A stretch of 64,000 nt of DNA from Luteibacter sp. OK325 (lineage in GTDB: Bacteria; Pseudomonadota; Gammaproteobacteria; Xanthomonadales; Rhodanobacteraceae). The stretch spans positions 124,001 through 188,000 of the forward strand of contig NZ_QAOX01000002.1 in assembly GCF_003050935.1 (NCBI RefSeq). The letters are read 5' to 3'. Position numbers and translations under genes: made by a program. Below the pieces are notes generated by a model, which did not search any database, was not told the origin of the DNA, and saw only the letters and a list, made by a program, of their open reading frames with translations. Shown in pieces: positions 36,080-47,147 of this stretch (its first letter is position 1; every line of letters begins with the position of its first letter).

Positions 36080-37789
36080 ATGACCGACCCGGTCTCCGCC
36101 CAGGACCAAGGGACATCCAAAGTCCCATCGCTGCAAAAGACGCCCACCGGCATTGGCGGCCTCGATGCGCTGACCTTCGGCGGGCTGCCGGAAGGCCGCC
36201 CGACGCTGATGTGCGGTGCGGCGGGTTGCGGCAAGACGCTCTTCGGCGTCACGTTCCTCGTCAAGGGCATCGAGGAGTATGGCGAGCCCGGCGTGTTCAT
36301 GAGCTTCGAGGAGCGCCAGGAAGAACTCGCGACCAACGTCGCGTCGCTGGGATTCGATCTCGACGGCCTGGTCGAGCGGAAAAAGCTGGTCGTGGATTAT
36401 GTGCGCCTCGAGCGTGGGGAGATCGAGCAGGCCGGCGACTACGATCTGGAAGGCCTGTTCGTGCGGTTGGGCCACGCCATCGACACGATCGGCGCAAAGC
36501 GCGTCGTTCTGGACACCGTGGAAGCCTTGTTCGCCGGCCTGGAAGATTCAGCGACCCTCCGATCGGAATTGCGCCGCCTCTTTGCTTTCCTCAAGACCAA
36601 GGGCGTCACGGCGATCGTGACCGCCGAGCGCGGTGAAGGTCAGCTCACCCGTTATGGCATTGAAGAGTACGTGTCCGATTGCGTGATCCTGCTGGACAAC
36701 CGGGTCATCGACCAGGTGACCACGCGCCGCTTGCGAGTGGTCAAGTATCGCGGCTCGTCGCATGGCACCAACGAGTATCCGTTCCTCATCGACGAGCAAG
36801 GCATCACGGTCCTGCCGATCACCTCGGCAGGGCTGGCGCACGAGGTGTCCTCGGAAGTGATTTCCTCGGGCGTCGCCGGGCTGGATACCATGCTCGGCCG
36901 CCATGGCTATTATCGTGGCTCCAGCGTGCTGGTGTCGGGCTCCGCCGGTACGGGCAAGTCGACGCTGGCTGCGTCGTTCGTCGATGCCGCGTGTGCGCGC
37001 GGCGAGCGGAGCCTGTTCTTCGCTTTTGAGGAATCACCCGCGCAGGTCACGCGCAACATGGCCTCGGTGGGAATCGATCTTCAGCGCCATCGTGAAGCCG
37101 GGCTGCTGAAGTTCGAAGCCGCCCGCCCGAGCCTCTACGGCTTCGAAATGCACCTGGCGCGGATGCATCGGGATATCGACACGTTCAATCCCAGCGTCAT
37201 CGTGGTCGATCCTATCTCGGCTTTTCGCGGGCCGTCGGTGGAGGTCAACGCCACGCTGCTGCGCCTGGCCGACATCTGCAAGAGCCGTGGCATCACCGCG
37301 CTCTTCACCTCGCTGTTGTCATCGGGCGATTCCATGAACGACAGTGAGCGCAACGTGTCGTCGCTCATGGATATATGGATATCGCTGGCGGACGTCGAAG
37401 CCAATGGTGAACGCAACCGCGTGCTCTCGCTGTTGAAGGCGCGCGGCATGAATCACTCCAAGCAACTGCGGGAGTACCGACTGACGGACCAGGGCATCGA
37501 CATGGTGCCGGTCTACGTCGGCCCGGACGGTGTGCTAACCGGTACCGCGCGCGTGGCGCAGGAGGCCCGCGAGCGCGAGGTCGAACAAACCAGGCAAGAC
37601 GCGGTCGCAGGCCGGCGGCGTGTGCTGGAGCGCCGCCGACTTGCCGTCGAACGGCAGATTGCCGAGCTGCAGGCGGAACTGGAGAGCGAAGAAGCCGAGG
37701 TGACCCGCATGGGCGAGCAGGACGACGTGCAGGCCACCAACCGGGACGCCGACCGGTCGGTCATGTCGACGTTGCGAGGTGACATGTGA
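36080..37789 (+). CDS. kaiC: KaiC-like double-domain ATPase
   Basis: 569 residues, two RecA/KaiC domains. CI has Walker A GAAGCGKT (46-53) and catalytic Glu77-Glu78 (SFEERQEE), the same numbers as cyanobacterial KaiC. CII has Walker A GSAGTGKS (287-294) and Glu317-Glu318 (FAFEESPAQ). The phosphorylation-site pair is Ser427-Ser428 (NVSSLMDIW), where cyanobacterial KaiC has Ser431-Thr432. A C-terminal coiled coil (about 500-550) replaces the A-loop tail used by KaiA. The stop overlaps kaiB1 (GTGA). Likely a timing or stress signalling ATPase. Confidence 0.94.
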   Translation: MTDPVSAQDQGTSKVPSLQKTPTGIGGLDALTFGGLPEGRPTLMCGAAGCGKTLFGVTFLVKGIEEYGEPGVFMSFEERQEELATNVASLGFDLDGLVERKKLVVDYVRLERGEIEQAGDYDLEGLFVRLGHAIDTIGAKRVVLDTVEALFAGLEDSATLRSELRRLFAFLKTKGVTAIVTAERGEGQLTRYGIEEYVSDCVILLDNRVIDQVTTRRLRVVKYRGSSHGTNEYPFLIDEQGITVLPITSAGLAHEVSSEVISSGVAGLDTMLGRHGYYRGSSVLVSGSAGTGKSTLAASFVDAACARGERSLFFAFEESPAQVTRNMASVGIDLQRHREAGLLKFEAARPSLYGFEMHLARMHRDIDTFNPSVIVVDPISAFRGPSVEVNATLLRLADICKSRGITALFTSLLSSGDSMNDSERNVSSLMDIWISLADVEANGERNRVLSLLKARGMNHSKQLREYRLTDQGIDMVPVYVGPDGVLTGTARVAQEAREREVEQTRQDAVAGRRRVLERRRLAVERQIAELQAELESEEAEVTRMGEQDDVQATNRDADRSVMSTLRGDM

Positions 37790-38106
37790 CCGCCGTCGAA
37801 GACATGCAGCCGGGCGACGACGGGCAGGTGCACCTGCGCCTGTACGTGGCCGGCCAGACGCCCAAGTCGCTGGCGGCCATCGCCAACCTGAAGCGGTTGT
37901 GCGAGGAGCATCTGTCCGGGCGCTACAGCATCGAGGTGGTGGATCTGCAGGTGACGCCGCAGCTTGCCGCCGGCGACCAGATCGTCGCGGTGCCCACGCT
38001 CATCCGTCGTTTGCCGCCGCCGCTGCGCCGCGTCATCGGCGACCTGTCCAACGCGGAACGCGTTCTGGTGGGTCTGGATATGATCCCGCGGTCGTCCACG
38101 CCATGA
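37786..38106 (+). CDS. kaiB: KaiB-like protein, first copy
   Basis: 106 residues from a GTG overlapping the kaiC stop, with GAGG upstream. Thioredoxin-like KaiB fold: [20 protein letters not shown], a [11 protein letters not shown] strand, [20 protein letters not shown] and VLVGLDM. In the clock, KaiB binds the CI ring of KaiC after a fold switch. The adjacent second copy differs enough to suggest distinct partners. Confidence 0.94.
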   Translation: MTAVEDMQPGDDGQVHLRLYVAGQTPKSLAAIANLKRLCEEHLSGRYSIEVVDLQVTPQLAAGDQIVAVPTLIRRLPPPLRRVIGDLSNAERVLVGLDMIPRSSTP

Positions 38107-38435
38107 CGTCGTTGCCTCCCGACATGCCCTCGTCCGCGACTGGGTTGCCGCACTACAAGCTGCGGCTGTTCATCACCGGATCGACGCCACGTTCCACCCG
38201 CGCAATCGAGAACCTTCGAAAGATCTGCGAGGAAAATCTCGATGGTCGGTACGAGCTCGAAGTGATCGACGTGTACGACCGCCCGGAAACCACGCGGGAG
38301 CTACAGATCGTCGCGACGCCGACCCTGGTCAAGGTCTTGCCCGAGCCCTTGCGCCGGATCATCGGTGACCTCTCCGACGAGCTCAAAGTGCTGGCCGGCC
38401 TCGATCTTGCCCCGCGGCAATCGCAGCAGGGTTGA
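38103..38435 (+). CDS. kaiB: KaiB-like protein, second copy
   Basis: 110 residues from the ATG overlapping the first kaiB stop (ATGA). Conserved KaiB pattern: [55 protein letters not shown]. It is somewhat closer than copy 1 to ordinary bacterial KaiB ([15 protein letters not shown]). Translationally coupled on both sides, ending at the start of the hybrid kinase. Confidence 0.94.
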   Translation: MTSLPPDMPSSATGLPHYKLRLFITGSTPRSTRAIENLRKICEENLDGRYELEVIDVYDRPETTRELQIVATPTLVKVLPEPLRRIIGDLSDELKVLAGLDLAPRQSQQG

Positions 38436-38437
38436 TC

Positions 38438-40838
<2,401 letters not shown>

Positions 40839-40895
40839 TAGGACGCCGTTGCCGGGCTCGTGACCGATTGCCGATGGGGTGCAGGCTGGGCTAGA

Positions 40896-40929
40896 CTCCA
40901 ACATGTACGCAAACCTGTACATGTTGGAG
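40896..40929. promoter_or_regulatory. Operator palindrome of the toxin-antitoxin operon
   Basis: Perfect 13-bp arms CTCCAACATGTAC (40896-40908) and GTACATGTTGGAG (40917-40929) with an 8-bp spacer. The right arm includes the antitoxin ribosome site (GGAG), so binding or mRNA folding would block expression; expected for antitoxin autoregulation. Confidence 0.8.
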
Positions 40930-40935
40930 CGAGTC

Positions 40936-41199
40936 ATGCGGACCATCAATTTCACCGACGCCAGGAGCAACCTCAAAGAGGTGCTCGACACAGTGGCGAC
41001 GGATCACGACATCACCCTCATCAAGCGTCGTGACGCCGAAGATGCCGTCGTAATGTCCGTGAGCGACTACAACTCACTGCAGGAGACGCTGTATCTGTTC
41101 AGTAGCGCCGCGAATGCAGTTCGATTGCAGGCCGCGATGGCCGAGGCCGACGTGTCCCTGCCGACAGGCGCCCGCATACTTGGTCCGGACAGCGTTTAA
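40936..41199 (+). CDS. Type II antitoxin, Phd/YefM family
   Basis: 87 residues from the ATG 7 nt after GGAG. N-terminal DNA-binding part MRTINFTDARSNLKEVLDTV and ITLIKRRDAEDAVVMSVSDYNSL are the Phd/YefM pattern; the C-terminal tail would wrap the toxin. A strong palindrome overlaps its translation start. The toxin gene follows after 12 nt. Confidence 0.93.
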   Translation: MRTINFTDARSNLKEVLDTVATDHDITLIKRRDAEDAVVMSVSDYNSLQETLYLFSSAANAVRLQAAMAEADVSLPTGARILGPDSV

Positions 41200-41211
41200 A
41201 GGGAAAGCCGG

Positions 41212-41535
41212 ATGGCAGTGCGTAAGGAGAGGGAAGACCTTTGGTGGATGAGTAAGGCCTGGGAGGATTATCTCTACTGGCAAGAGCACGTCCCCGCGAA
41301 CGTCGACACCGTAAACAGCTTGATCGAAAACATACGGCGCACTCCGTGGACCGGGCTTGGCAAGCCGGAGCCTTTAATAGGTGACTTGAAGGGCTGGTGG
41401 TCGCGTCGGATCACACTGGAGCACCGCCTGGTGTATCGCCTCTTCGACATGGACAAGCCTGCGAAAGGTCAGGCCAGGCCGCAAAAGATCACTGTGATCC
41501 AGGTCGCCCAGTGCCGGTACCACTACACGCGCTAG
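41212..41535 (+). CDS. Type II toxin, Txe/YoeB family mRNA interferase
   Basis: 107 residues. YoeB signature: WEDYLYWQEH, LIENIRRTPWTGLGKPEPL, LKGWWSRRITLEHRLVY and C-terminal QVAQCRYHYT, including the RelE-fold catalytic Glu, Arg and His region. It cleaves mRNA in the ribosome when free of antitoxin. A 12-residue extension precedes the usual MSKAWEDY start. The last 162 nt lie antisense to the end of the 41374-42318 gene. Confidence 0.93.
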   Translation: MAVRKEREDLWWMSKAWEDYLYWQEHVPANVDTVNSLIENIRRTPWTGLGKPEPLIGDLKGWWSRRITLEHRLVYRLFDMDKPAKGQARPQKITVIQVAQCRYHYTR

Positions 41536-42318
41536 GCACCTCCGATTCGATCGTCCTACGGTGAAGGGAATGGATTCGTCAGACGCCGGTGCAGCAGGGT
41601 TGCCGATCGACGTTTCGAAATGACCATTCAGGCGGTTGCCGGACGAGTCTTCCAGCGTGCCGCGGACCATGAGGCGATAGGGTGCGGTCCGCCATGGCGT
41701 GGCAGGCGTGAACGCCCAGGTTCGCTCGCCATCTTTCAAGCTCGCCTGTCCGTCGACGAGGTGGTTTTCCATGTCGACGACTGCCAGGTAGTCCGCATCC
41801 CGGCCGTCGATGGGTCCGTCCAGCGCTACAACGAGGGGCTCCCGCGAGTCGGGGCGCACCGGCGATAGCTTCCAGGCAGAGGCGACAGGCCCATTACGAT
41901 CCTCGGGCCCGACGTTCCATTGCTTGACAGGCTGTCCATCAAGAGTGAGGACGACCTTTTCGCCTGCGACCAGGATCGGACCCAGTTGCTCACGTGCGTT
42001 GAGCCCGGTCTTAACGCGTCCCGGATGCATCAGGATCGTCAGCACGCGGCTGTCTGGCGACCATAGCTCCTGTTGCAGGAACGGCGCCTCGATGACGCGG
42101 CCGTCGGTATGCCTTAGTCCGATTCTGCCCAGCACCGGTCCTTCGACCGGTGCCGTGAACTCGATGGAGATGCGCAGCAGGTTGGCCGGTACCTCGGGGC
42201 CCGACGGTCGAACCACGACAGCCTGTGGTGTCGCCGCCCCGGCAAGCGCTGCGTCCAGCGCGGCGACGAGCATCGCAGCAATGAGCATCGCAGCAACGAG
42301 AAACCGTCGCAGGAACAT
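41374..42318 (-). CDS. Secreted protein of unknown function with beta-sandwich domains
   Basis: 314 residues with a signal peptide (cleavage near ALAGA, about residue 27). Two Ig-like (SbsA-type) segments can be recognised: RISIEFTAPVEGPVL with a later GRIGLRHTDGR, and PLVVALDGPIDGRDADYLAV to MVRGTLEDSSGNRLNGHFET. Function unknown. The last about 54 residues are encoded antisense to the toxin gene and look unlike the rest, so the native end may have been displaced by the toxin-antitoxin cassette. It starts 2 nt after the 42321-43550 gene, with which it forms an operon. Confidence 0.7.
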   Translation of the reverse strand: MFLRRFLVAAMLIAAMLVAALDAALAGAATPQAVVVRPSGPEVPANLLRISIEFTAPVEGPVLGRIGLRHTDGRVIEAPFLQQELWSPDSRVLTILMHPGRVKTGLNAREQLGPILVAGEKVVLTLDGQPVKQWNVGPEDRNGPVASAWKLSPVRPDSREPLVVALDGPIDGRDADYLAVVDMENHLVDGQASLKDGERTWAFTPATPWRTAPYRLMVRGTLEDSSGNRLNGHFETSIGNPAAPASDESIPFTVGRSNRRCLARVVVPALGDLDHSDLLRPGLTFRRLVHVEEAIHQAVLQCDPTRPPALQVTY

Positions 42319-42320
42319 GA

Positions 42321-43550
42321 CTACTGAGTGGCCTTGACGAGATCGGGAAGGCCTTCGTCCTTCAGCAGCGCGTCCTGGCGAGGCTTGATGTTCTCGATCT
42401 GGAAGGCGTTACCCTTGAAGCTGAAATCGGGAAAGGCGTATTCGGAGACGTGGTCGGTCAGGCGGAAGGTGAGGTCCTTGCCGATGGACACGAGCTGCAG
42501 GGCATCCTGTTCGAGTTCGCGACGCACGACCACGAACGACTTGTCGTCGAGGTTGTCGAGGCGCAGCGTGCCGGACAGCGGCGCCGTCATCAGGTTGACC
42601 CCGGTGATCTCACCGAAGGGCACCTGCTTCTCGATGCCCGGCCGCACGCGTGCTGCCTCCAGTTCGGATACCGGAATGACATCCGACACCCGGTTGAAGT
42701 TGACCAGCATGAGGAAATCTTCGGTCTTGCCGTGGTCGGTCTTCGAGTAGGAAACCATGTCCGCGGGCGTATTGCCGTAACCGAGTTCGGCGACCGTTTT
42801 CCCACGGACATGCGCGCCATCCTTGAGGTCGTCGAGCGGGATGATCACGAGCGGGGTGCAGGTATAGGCGGCCACAAGGTACGGCTTTCCCCCGAGGTTC
42901 GCGAAGCTCATGGCGCGAATCGGAGCGCGCGTCTCGATCAGGTTGTGACCGCCGTGGAAAATCTCGACCGACGTCATCGACTGCTGCGCGCCGAAGGGAT
43001 ACTTCACCCGGCGTAGCGTCGACTCGAAGGTCTCATTGGAAAGGCCCGCGATGAACAGCTCCCCGTCGCGCCACTTCATGTCGGTCACGGTGAAGCTGCG
43101 TTCCGGCGTCTTTTTCCAGAAGGTCCCCTGGGCGTTCGGGGCGTCGCGGAGTTCGATCGAGGTTGACTTCGCCTCACCGAGATTCACCCGGCGAGCCTTC
43201 TGGTCGCTGCCGACGACGAAGAGCGCCGGCGTCTTCTCCGGGCCGTAGCTGGTCGCGATGTAGACCTCGGCGGTACCCGGACGAACCACCATATCCTCCA
43301 CGGTCACCTTTGCACCGTGCACCTGGTTCGACAGGACGGTCTCGAGGTCGAGGATGTTGAACGTCGTGCCTGCCGGCTTCTGTGCCGCTGGCGGAAGGGT
43401 GAGCGCGTAGACCTTCGCTTCCTTCCAATCGGCGACGAAAAGAACGTTCTCCGGACCGGCGGCAAGGCGGGATATCGAATGGATGTCTGCCGCGAAAGCA
43501 TTGACGGAGAATCCGATGCCGCAAGCGAGTGCGATGGTTTTGATGCGCAT
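42321..43550 (-). CDS. Periplasmic beta-propeller-like protein, unknown function
   Basis: 409 residues with a signal peptide cleaved near AFA-AD (about 21). The mature chain has repeating strands such as GPENVLFVADWKEAKVYAL, TAEVYIATSYGP, LFIAGLSNETFESTLRR and KPYLVAAYTCTPLVIIPL, suggesting a propeller. I do not recognise a characterised relative. AGGGG precedes the ATG. Cotranscribed with the secreted Ig-like protein gene just downstream. Confidence 0.75.
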   Translation of the reverse strand: MRIKTIALACGIGFSVNAFAADIHSISRLAAGPENVLFVADWKEAKVYALTLPPAAQKPAGTTFNILDLETVLSNQVHGAKVTVEDMVVRPGTAEVYIATSYGPEKTPALFVVGSDQKARRVNLGEAKSTSIELRDAPNAQGTFWKKTPERSFTVTDMKWRDGELFIAGLSNETFESTLRRVKYPFGAQQSMTSVEIFHGGHNLIETRAPIRAMSFANLGGKPYLVAAYTCTPLVIIPLDDLKDGAHVRGKTVAELGYGNTPADMVSYSKTDHGKTEDFLMLVNFNRVSDVIPVSELEAARVRPGIEKQVPFGEITGVNLMTAPLSGTLRLDNLDDKSFVVVRRELEQDALQLVSIGKDLTFRLTDHVSEYAFPDFSFKGNAFQIENIKPRQDALLKDEGLPDLVKATQ

Positions 43551-43675
43551 GAGCTACCCCTGTGTCACACCGATATGGTATGCACCATCCTAGGCTGGGG
43601 ATTTCCTGCCTGGTAGCTACGTGGCGCGAATCACGATGGTGACTTCATGGCACCAATGCCCCGTCATGAAGCGGC

Positions 43676-44890
43676 TCAACCATGGGGTGTGACGCGAACC
43701 AGCGTCGTGCCGTGGCGGGGAAGGGTCGTGACGAACGGACTGCGGGTGTCGATGGCTGCATGCTGCCAAAGATCACGAGCCTCCACCGCCTTGCCGAAGC
43801 GTGTTCCCAGCTTCGACCAGGGCAGTCGCACCGTCGCCCCTTCGCCCCGGTTGAAGAACCCGACGACGACGGACCCGTCGCTCATATCGCGCACCAGCAC
43901 CTCCACGTCACCCTGGCGTTCCAGGCGGCGTGCCGGGTACCCGGCCGGATCCTGATCCACGGCGATCACTTCGCGATTGAGCAGGATTTCCCGCGTCGCG
44001 GCGACCATCGTGCGCAGGTCGTTGCCGGCCAGCAGTGGCGCCGGGAGCATCGACCACAGGCTCATCTGCGTGCGGTATTCGTCGGTACTCATGGCGCCGT
44101 TGCCGATCTCCAGCATGTCGGGATCGGACCAATGCCCGGGCCCCGACCAGGTGCTGAGCTCGAGTTGGCGGAAGCCACGTTGGATCATGGAACCCCAGTC
44201 ATCGCTGATATCCGGCGTGGTACGCCACAGGTTGGCACCGGTCTGCGGGCCCCAGTGCCAGATGTCGAACTCGCCCGATTGCGAGAGGCTGTACACCACG
44301 GGGCGGCCTGCCTTGAGCAGGGCGGCGCCCATCTTGCGGAACAGCATCTCCTGGTTGCGTTGGGTGACCGGGTAGATGTCGCGGGCGCCGCAGTAGTCGT
44401 ACTTCAGGTAGTCGACACCCCAGGCGGCGAACTGGCGCGCATCCTGCTCCTCGTGCCCGTGACTTCCCGCATAGCCCGCGCAGGTTTTCGCGCCGGGTGA
44501 CGAGTAGATACCGAGCTTCAGTCCGCGCGAGTGCACGTAGTCCGCGAGGGCCTTCATGTCGCCGAACTTGTCGTTGGTCTGGATCTCGCCGGCGGCGTTC
44601 CTGTCGCCTTCCCAGGTGTCGTCGATATTGACGTAGATATAGCCTGCCTCCCGCATGCCATTGGCCACCATGGCATCCGCCATGGCGCGCACGTCCGCTC
44701 CGGTGATCCTGCCGGCGAAATGGTTCCAGCTGTTCCAGCCCATCGGTGGTGTGGCGGCCAGGCCGTTGGAAGGCACCGGCGGAACGGCGGGGGGTGCCGT
44801 GGGCTCGCTGGCGTTAGCCACCCCCATGGCGGGCACGGCCAGGGAAGCCAGGACGGCGGCGAGAACTCGAGCAGGCATGGACAGTTGCAT
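43676..44890 (-). CDS. Secreted alpha-galactosidase, GH27
   Basis: 404 residues with a signal peptide (cleavage near NASEP). The GH27 barrel shows TPPMGWNSWNHFA, VNIDDTWEG, the nucleophile Asp in VDYLKYDYCGA and the acid/base Asp in WSDPDMLEIGN. A C-terminal beta-sandwich follows from about residue 320. It removes alpha-1,6/1,4-galactose from plant galactomannans or raffinose-type sugars outside the cytoplasm. A later ATG at 44878 is possible. It is divergent from the DsbA-like gene with only 47 bp between. Confidence 0.93.
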   Translation of the reverse strand: MQLSMPARVLAAVLASLAVPAMGVANASEPTAPPAVPPVPSNGLAATPPMGWNSWNHFAGRITGADVRAMADAMVANGMREAGYIYVNIDDTWEGDRNAAGEIQTNDKFGDMKALADYVHSRGLKLGIYSSPGAKTCAGYAGSHGHEEQDARQFAAWGVDYLKYDYCGARDIYPVTQRNQEMLFRKMGAALLKAGRPVVYSLSQSGEFDIWHWGPQTGANLWRTTPDISDDWGSMIQRGFRQLELSTWSGPGHWSDPDMLEIGNGAMSTDEYRTQMSLWSMLPAPLLAGNDLRTMVAATREILLNREVIAVDQDPAGYPARRLERQGDVEVLVRDMSDGSVVVGFFNRGEGATVRLPWSKLGTRFGKAVEARDLWQHAAIDTRSPFVTTLPRHGTTLVRVTPHG

Positions 44891-44937
44891 GAAGTCAGCT
44901 TATGGCGCGAAATACTGGATGGTAACCGGAGTGCCCC

Positions 44938-45591
44938 ATGCCCCAGAAAATGAAGATCGACTTCGTATCGGATATCGCGTGCCCCTGGTGCGTCATCGGC
45001 CTTGGCGGCCTTGAACGCGCGCTGGAGAACCTGCATGAGGTGATCGAGCCGGAGATTACCTTCCATCCGTTCGAATTGAACCCGAACATGCAAGCCGGTG
45101 GCGAAAACACGGTGGAGCATGTCGTCGCCAAGTACCGCATTCCCGCTGACGAAGCGCGGGTGAATCGCGAACGTATCAAGGAGCGCGCGGCGTCGGTCGG
45201 TTTCACCATGAATACCTCGGACGCGAGCCGCATCTACAACACCTTCGACGCGCATCGCCTGCTGGCCTGGGCCGCGGGGGAAGGAAAGCAGCACGAGCTG
45301 AAGCGCCAGTTGTTCATCGTGAACTTCACCGACCAGACCGACCCGGGCAACCATGACGCGCTCGTCGAGGCGGCCGGAAAGGTGGGCCTGGACCAGGCGG
45401 AGGCGCGCGCGGTGCTCGAGTCCGATCGCTACGCCGGGGAAGTCCGTCGGGACGAGGCACTCTGGCAGAGCCGTGGCATTACCGGTGTACCGGCGGTGAT
45501 CGTCAACGACCGTTACCTGATCTCAGGAGGGCAGCCGCCCGACGAGTTCGAGCGTCAGTTGCGCAAGATCGCCGCCGAGAGCGCGGTATAA
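44938..45591 (+). CDS. DsbA-family (FrnE-like) oxidoreductase
   Basis: 217 residues, no signal peptide, so cytoplasmic. The thioredoxin-like active site is CPWC in DIACPWCVIG (about residues 15-18); ITGVPAVIVNDRYLISGGQP contains the cis-Pro loop. The helical insertion (about 60-160) matches FrnE/2-hydroxychromene isomerase-like members involved in oxidative stress. Probably co-transcribed with the GNAT gene 12 nt downstream. Confidence 0.9.
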   Translation: MPQKMKIDFVSDIACPWCVIGLGGLERALENLHEVIEPEITFHPFELNPNMQAGGENTVEHVVAKYRIPADEARVNRERIKERAASVGFTMNTSDASRIYNTFDAHRLLAWAAGEGKQHELKRQLFIVNFTDQTDPGNHDALVEAAGKVGLDQAEARAVLESDRYAGEVRRDEALWQSRGITGVPAVIVNDRYLISGGQPPDEFERQLRKIAAESAV

Positions 45592-45603
45592 ACGGAAGCC
45601 GCC

Positions 45604-46071
45604 ATGGAAACATCCGCTCAGCTGATCATTCGGCCCGCTACCCCAGATGACTTCCAGAAATGGACGGTTCTCTGGGACGGCTACAACACATTCTACGGGC
45701 GGGAAGGTGAGACGGCCTTGCCGGCCGAGATCACGGCCGCGACCTGGCGCCGCTTCTTCGATGGCTACGAGCCGATGTACGCGGTGGTTGCCGAGCAGGC
45801 TGGCGAGCTGATCGGACTGGCGCATTTCCTCCTGCACCGAAGCACCACGCAGATCCAGCCGAACTGCTATCTGCAGGACGTCTTCACCGCGGAGCGTGCA
45901 CGCGGCAAGGGCGTCGCCCGCGGGCTCATCGAAGAGGTCTACACGCGCGCAACGGCGCTTGGCGCAGGGCGCGTGTACTGGCAGACCCATGAGTCGAATA
46001 CGACCGCCATGTATCTGTACGACAAGATCGCGCAGAAGTCCGGGTTCCTCGTCTATCGAAAGCTGTTGTGA
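45604..46071 (+). CDS. GNAT-family N-acetyltransferase
   Basis: 155 residues. Acetyl-CoA motif A appears as LQDVFTAERARGKGVARGLIEEVY, with the R-x-x-G-x-G/A loop RARGKGVA near residue 99. The N-terminus LIIRPATPDDFQKW and late strand VYWQTHESNTTAMYLYDKIA are typical. Substrate unknown. Confidence 0.92.
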   Translation: METSAQLIIRPATPDDFQKWTVLWDGYNTFYGREGETALPAEITAATWRRFFDGYEPMYAVVAEQAGELIGLAHFLLHRSTTQIQPNCYLQDVFTAERARGKGVARGLIEEVYTRATALGAGRVYWQTHESNTTAMYLYDKIAQKSGFLVYRKLL

Positions 46072-46094
46072 CCCCTCACCTCACGGAGGCCCAG

Positions 46095-46481
46095 ATGAAA
46101 CGAGTTACAGGTATCGGCGGCATTTTCTTCCACGCGCGCGATCCCGTCGCGTTGCGCGCCTGGTACAAGGAACACCTCGGTATCGACGTGCAGTCGTGGG
46201 GTGGCGCGGCCTTCCCCTGGACCGATGACGCCGGTGACCCGACGACGGGAACCACGGCCTGGTCGATCGGCACCGCGGGTGGCGACCAATTCGCGCCGAG
46301 CACCTCGAGCTTCATGGTCAATTACCGCGTAGCGGATCTGGACGCCTTGCTCCAGGCGCTACGCGACGAGGGCTGCAAGGTGCTGGAAAAGGCGGACTAC
46401 TCCGAGTACGGCAAGTTCGGCTGGGTGATGGACCCTGAAGGCAACAAGGTGGAGCTCTGGGAGCCGCCTGAAGGGGGATGA
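46095..46481 (+). CDS. VOC-family (glyoxalase/dioxygenase-like) protein
   Basis: 128 residues from the ATG with GGAGG 5 nt upstream; a GTG overlapping the previous stop lacks support. The vicinal-oxygen-chelate pattern is IFFHARDPVALRAWYKEHLG, TAWSIGTAGGDQFAPS and GWVMDPEGNKVELWEPPE. Metal ligands expected in the first and last strands are present (His, Glu). Likely co-transcribed with the DsbA-like and GNAT genes. Confidence 0.9.
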   Translation: MKRVTGIGGIFFHARDPVALRAWYKEHLGIDVQSWGGAAFPWTDDAGDPTTGTTAWSIGTAGGDQFAPSTSSFMVNYRVADLDALLQALRDEGCKVLEKADYSEYGKFGWVMDPEGNKVELWEPPEGG

Positions 46482-46496
46482 CATGCCCTGGCGCGG

Positions 46497-46961
46497 TCAA
46501 TTGACGGTATATCCGCGCCCCTTCATGCACGCGCCATAGGCCTGGCCGATTGAAGCCTCGTTCTGCGCACTGACGTTGGCTGACGCCTCGTTCTGCGCCG
46601 CCTTGGCGTGGCGCGCGCGTACGCCGCCTGCAACCACGCCCGCGGTGGCGCCGACACCGGCGCCCCTGCCGGCGTCACCGTGAGCCACTCCCCCGATCAC
46701 GGCACCGGCTGCCGCCCCTCTGGCGGCGCCCCCAAGGCGTTGACCCCCACCGACGGCGGGTCCCGTTTGTTGGGCGGGTACGGCCTGTGTCTGTGCGTTG
46801 GACCGGGCCCACGATGTGCAGGCGCTCTTGTCAGATGCCTGTTTGTCCTGGCTCTGCCCCTTGGCGGGGTAGGCAGCAGGGAACTGTTGTGCGGAGGCGC
46901 CGGTAGCCACAACGGCGATCGCCATGACCAAGGCCCACATCAGTTTTGGGGTAGCGTTCAT
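46497..46961 (-). CDS. Secreted glycine-zipper protein
   Basis: 154 residues from the ATG at 46961 (AGGAG 8 nt upstream). A signal peptide ends near GASA-QQ. The middle holds a Gly-zipper: GGGQRLGGAARGAAAGAVIG then GVGATAGVVAGG, the YMGG-like membrane-inserting motif, followed by ARHAKAAQNEASANVSAQNE. Two Cys (SACTSW, GACMKGRGY). Possibly outer-membrane or envelope-stress related; function unknown. Confidence 0.82.
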   Translation of the reverse strand: MNATPKLMWALVMAIAVVATGASAQQFPAAYPAKGQSQDKQASDKSACTSWARSNAQTQAVPAQQTGPAVGGGQRLGGAARGAAAGAVIGGVAHGDAGRGAGVGATAGVVAGGVRARHAKAAQNEASANVSAQNEASIGQAYGACMKGRGYTVN

Positions 46962-47051
46962 CTGCAAAGCTCCTGGGTTGTTGCGGGATAACCGACAACC
47001 TAGCTTCGCGCCCTGAGCACCCGAGGCATCCGCATTCTTGCGGAGTACTGC

Positions 47052-47065
47052 CTACGTACTAATAC
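47052..47065 (+). promoter_or_regulatory. YTASGTA-N4-TAC motif, between the glycine-zipper and plpD-like genes
   Basis: CTACGTACTAATAC, 78 bp before the patatin-like ATG at 47144 and 91 bp before the divergent glycine-zipper ATG. Confidence 0.4.
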
Positions 47066-47123
47066 CAGCTTCACGCGTGAACCGGCGGATTACGCTTAGC
47101 TCAATTGGGCCGGAGGCAACACC

Positions 47124-47147
47124 ATGCGTGCGGGACTGCCACCATGA
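47124..47147 (+). CDS. Seven-codon leader ORF overlapping the plpD-like start
   Basis: The best ribosome site in the leader (GGAGG, 47112-47116) stands 7 nt before ATG 47124, which opens MRAGLPP and stops at TGA 47145-47147. That stop overlaps the ATG of the long gene (ATGA, 47144-47147). It may couple translation of the two. Whether the heptapeptide is made is not shown. Confidence 0.4.
   Translation: MRAGLPP

Noticed and set aside
43664-43675. Degenerate REP element (TGAAGCGGCTCA) near the GH27 gene end
   Set aside because: Only about 12 bases resemble the core and there is no inverted partner.
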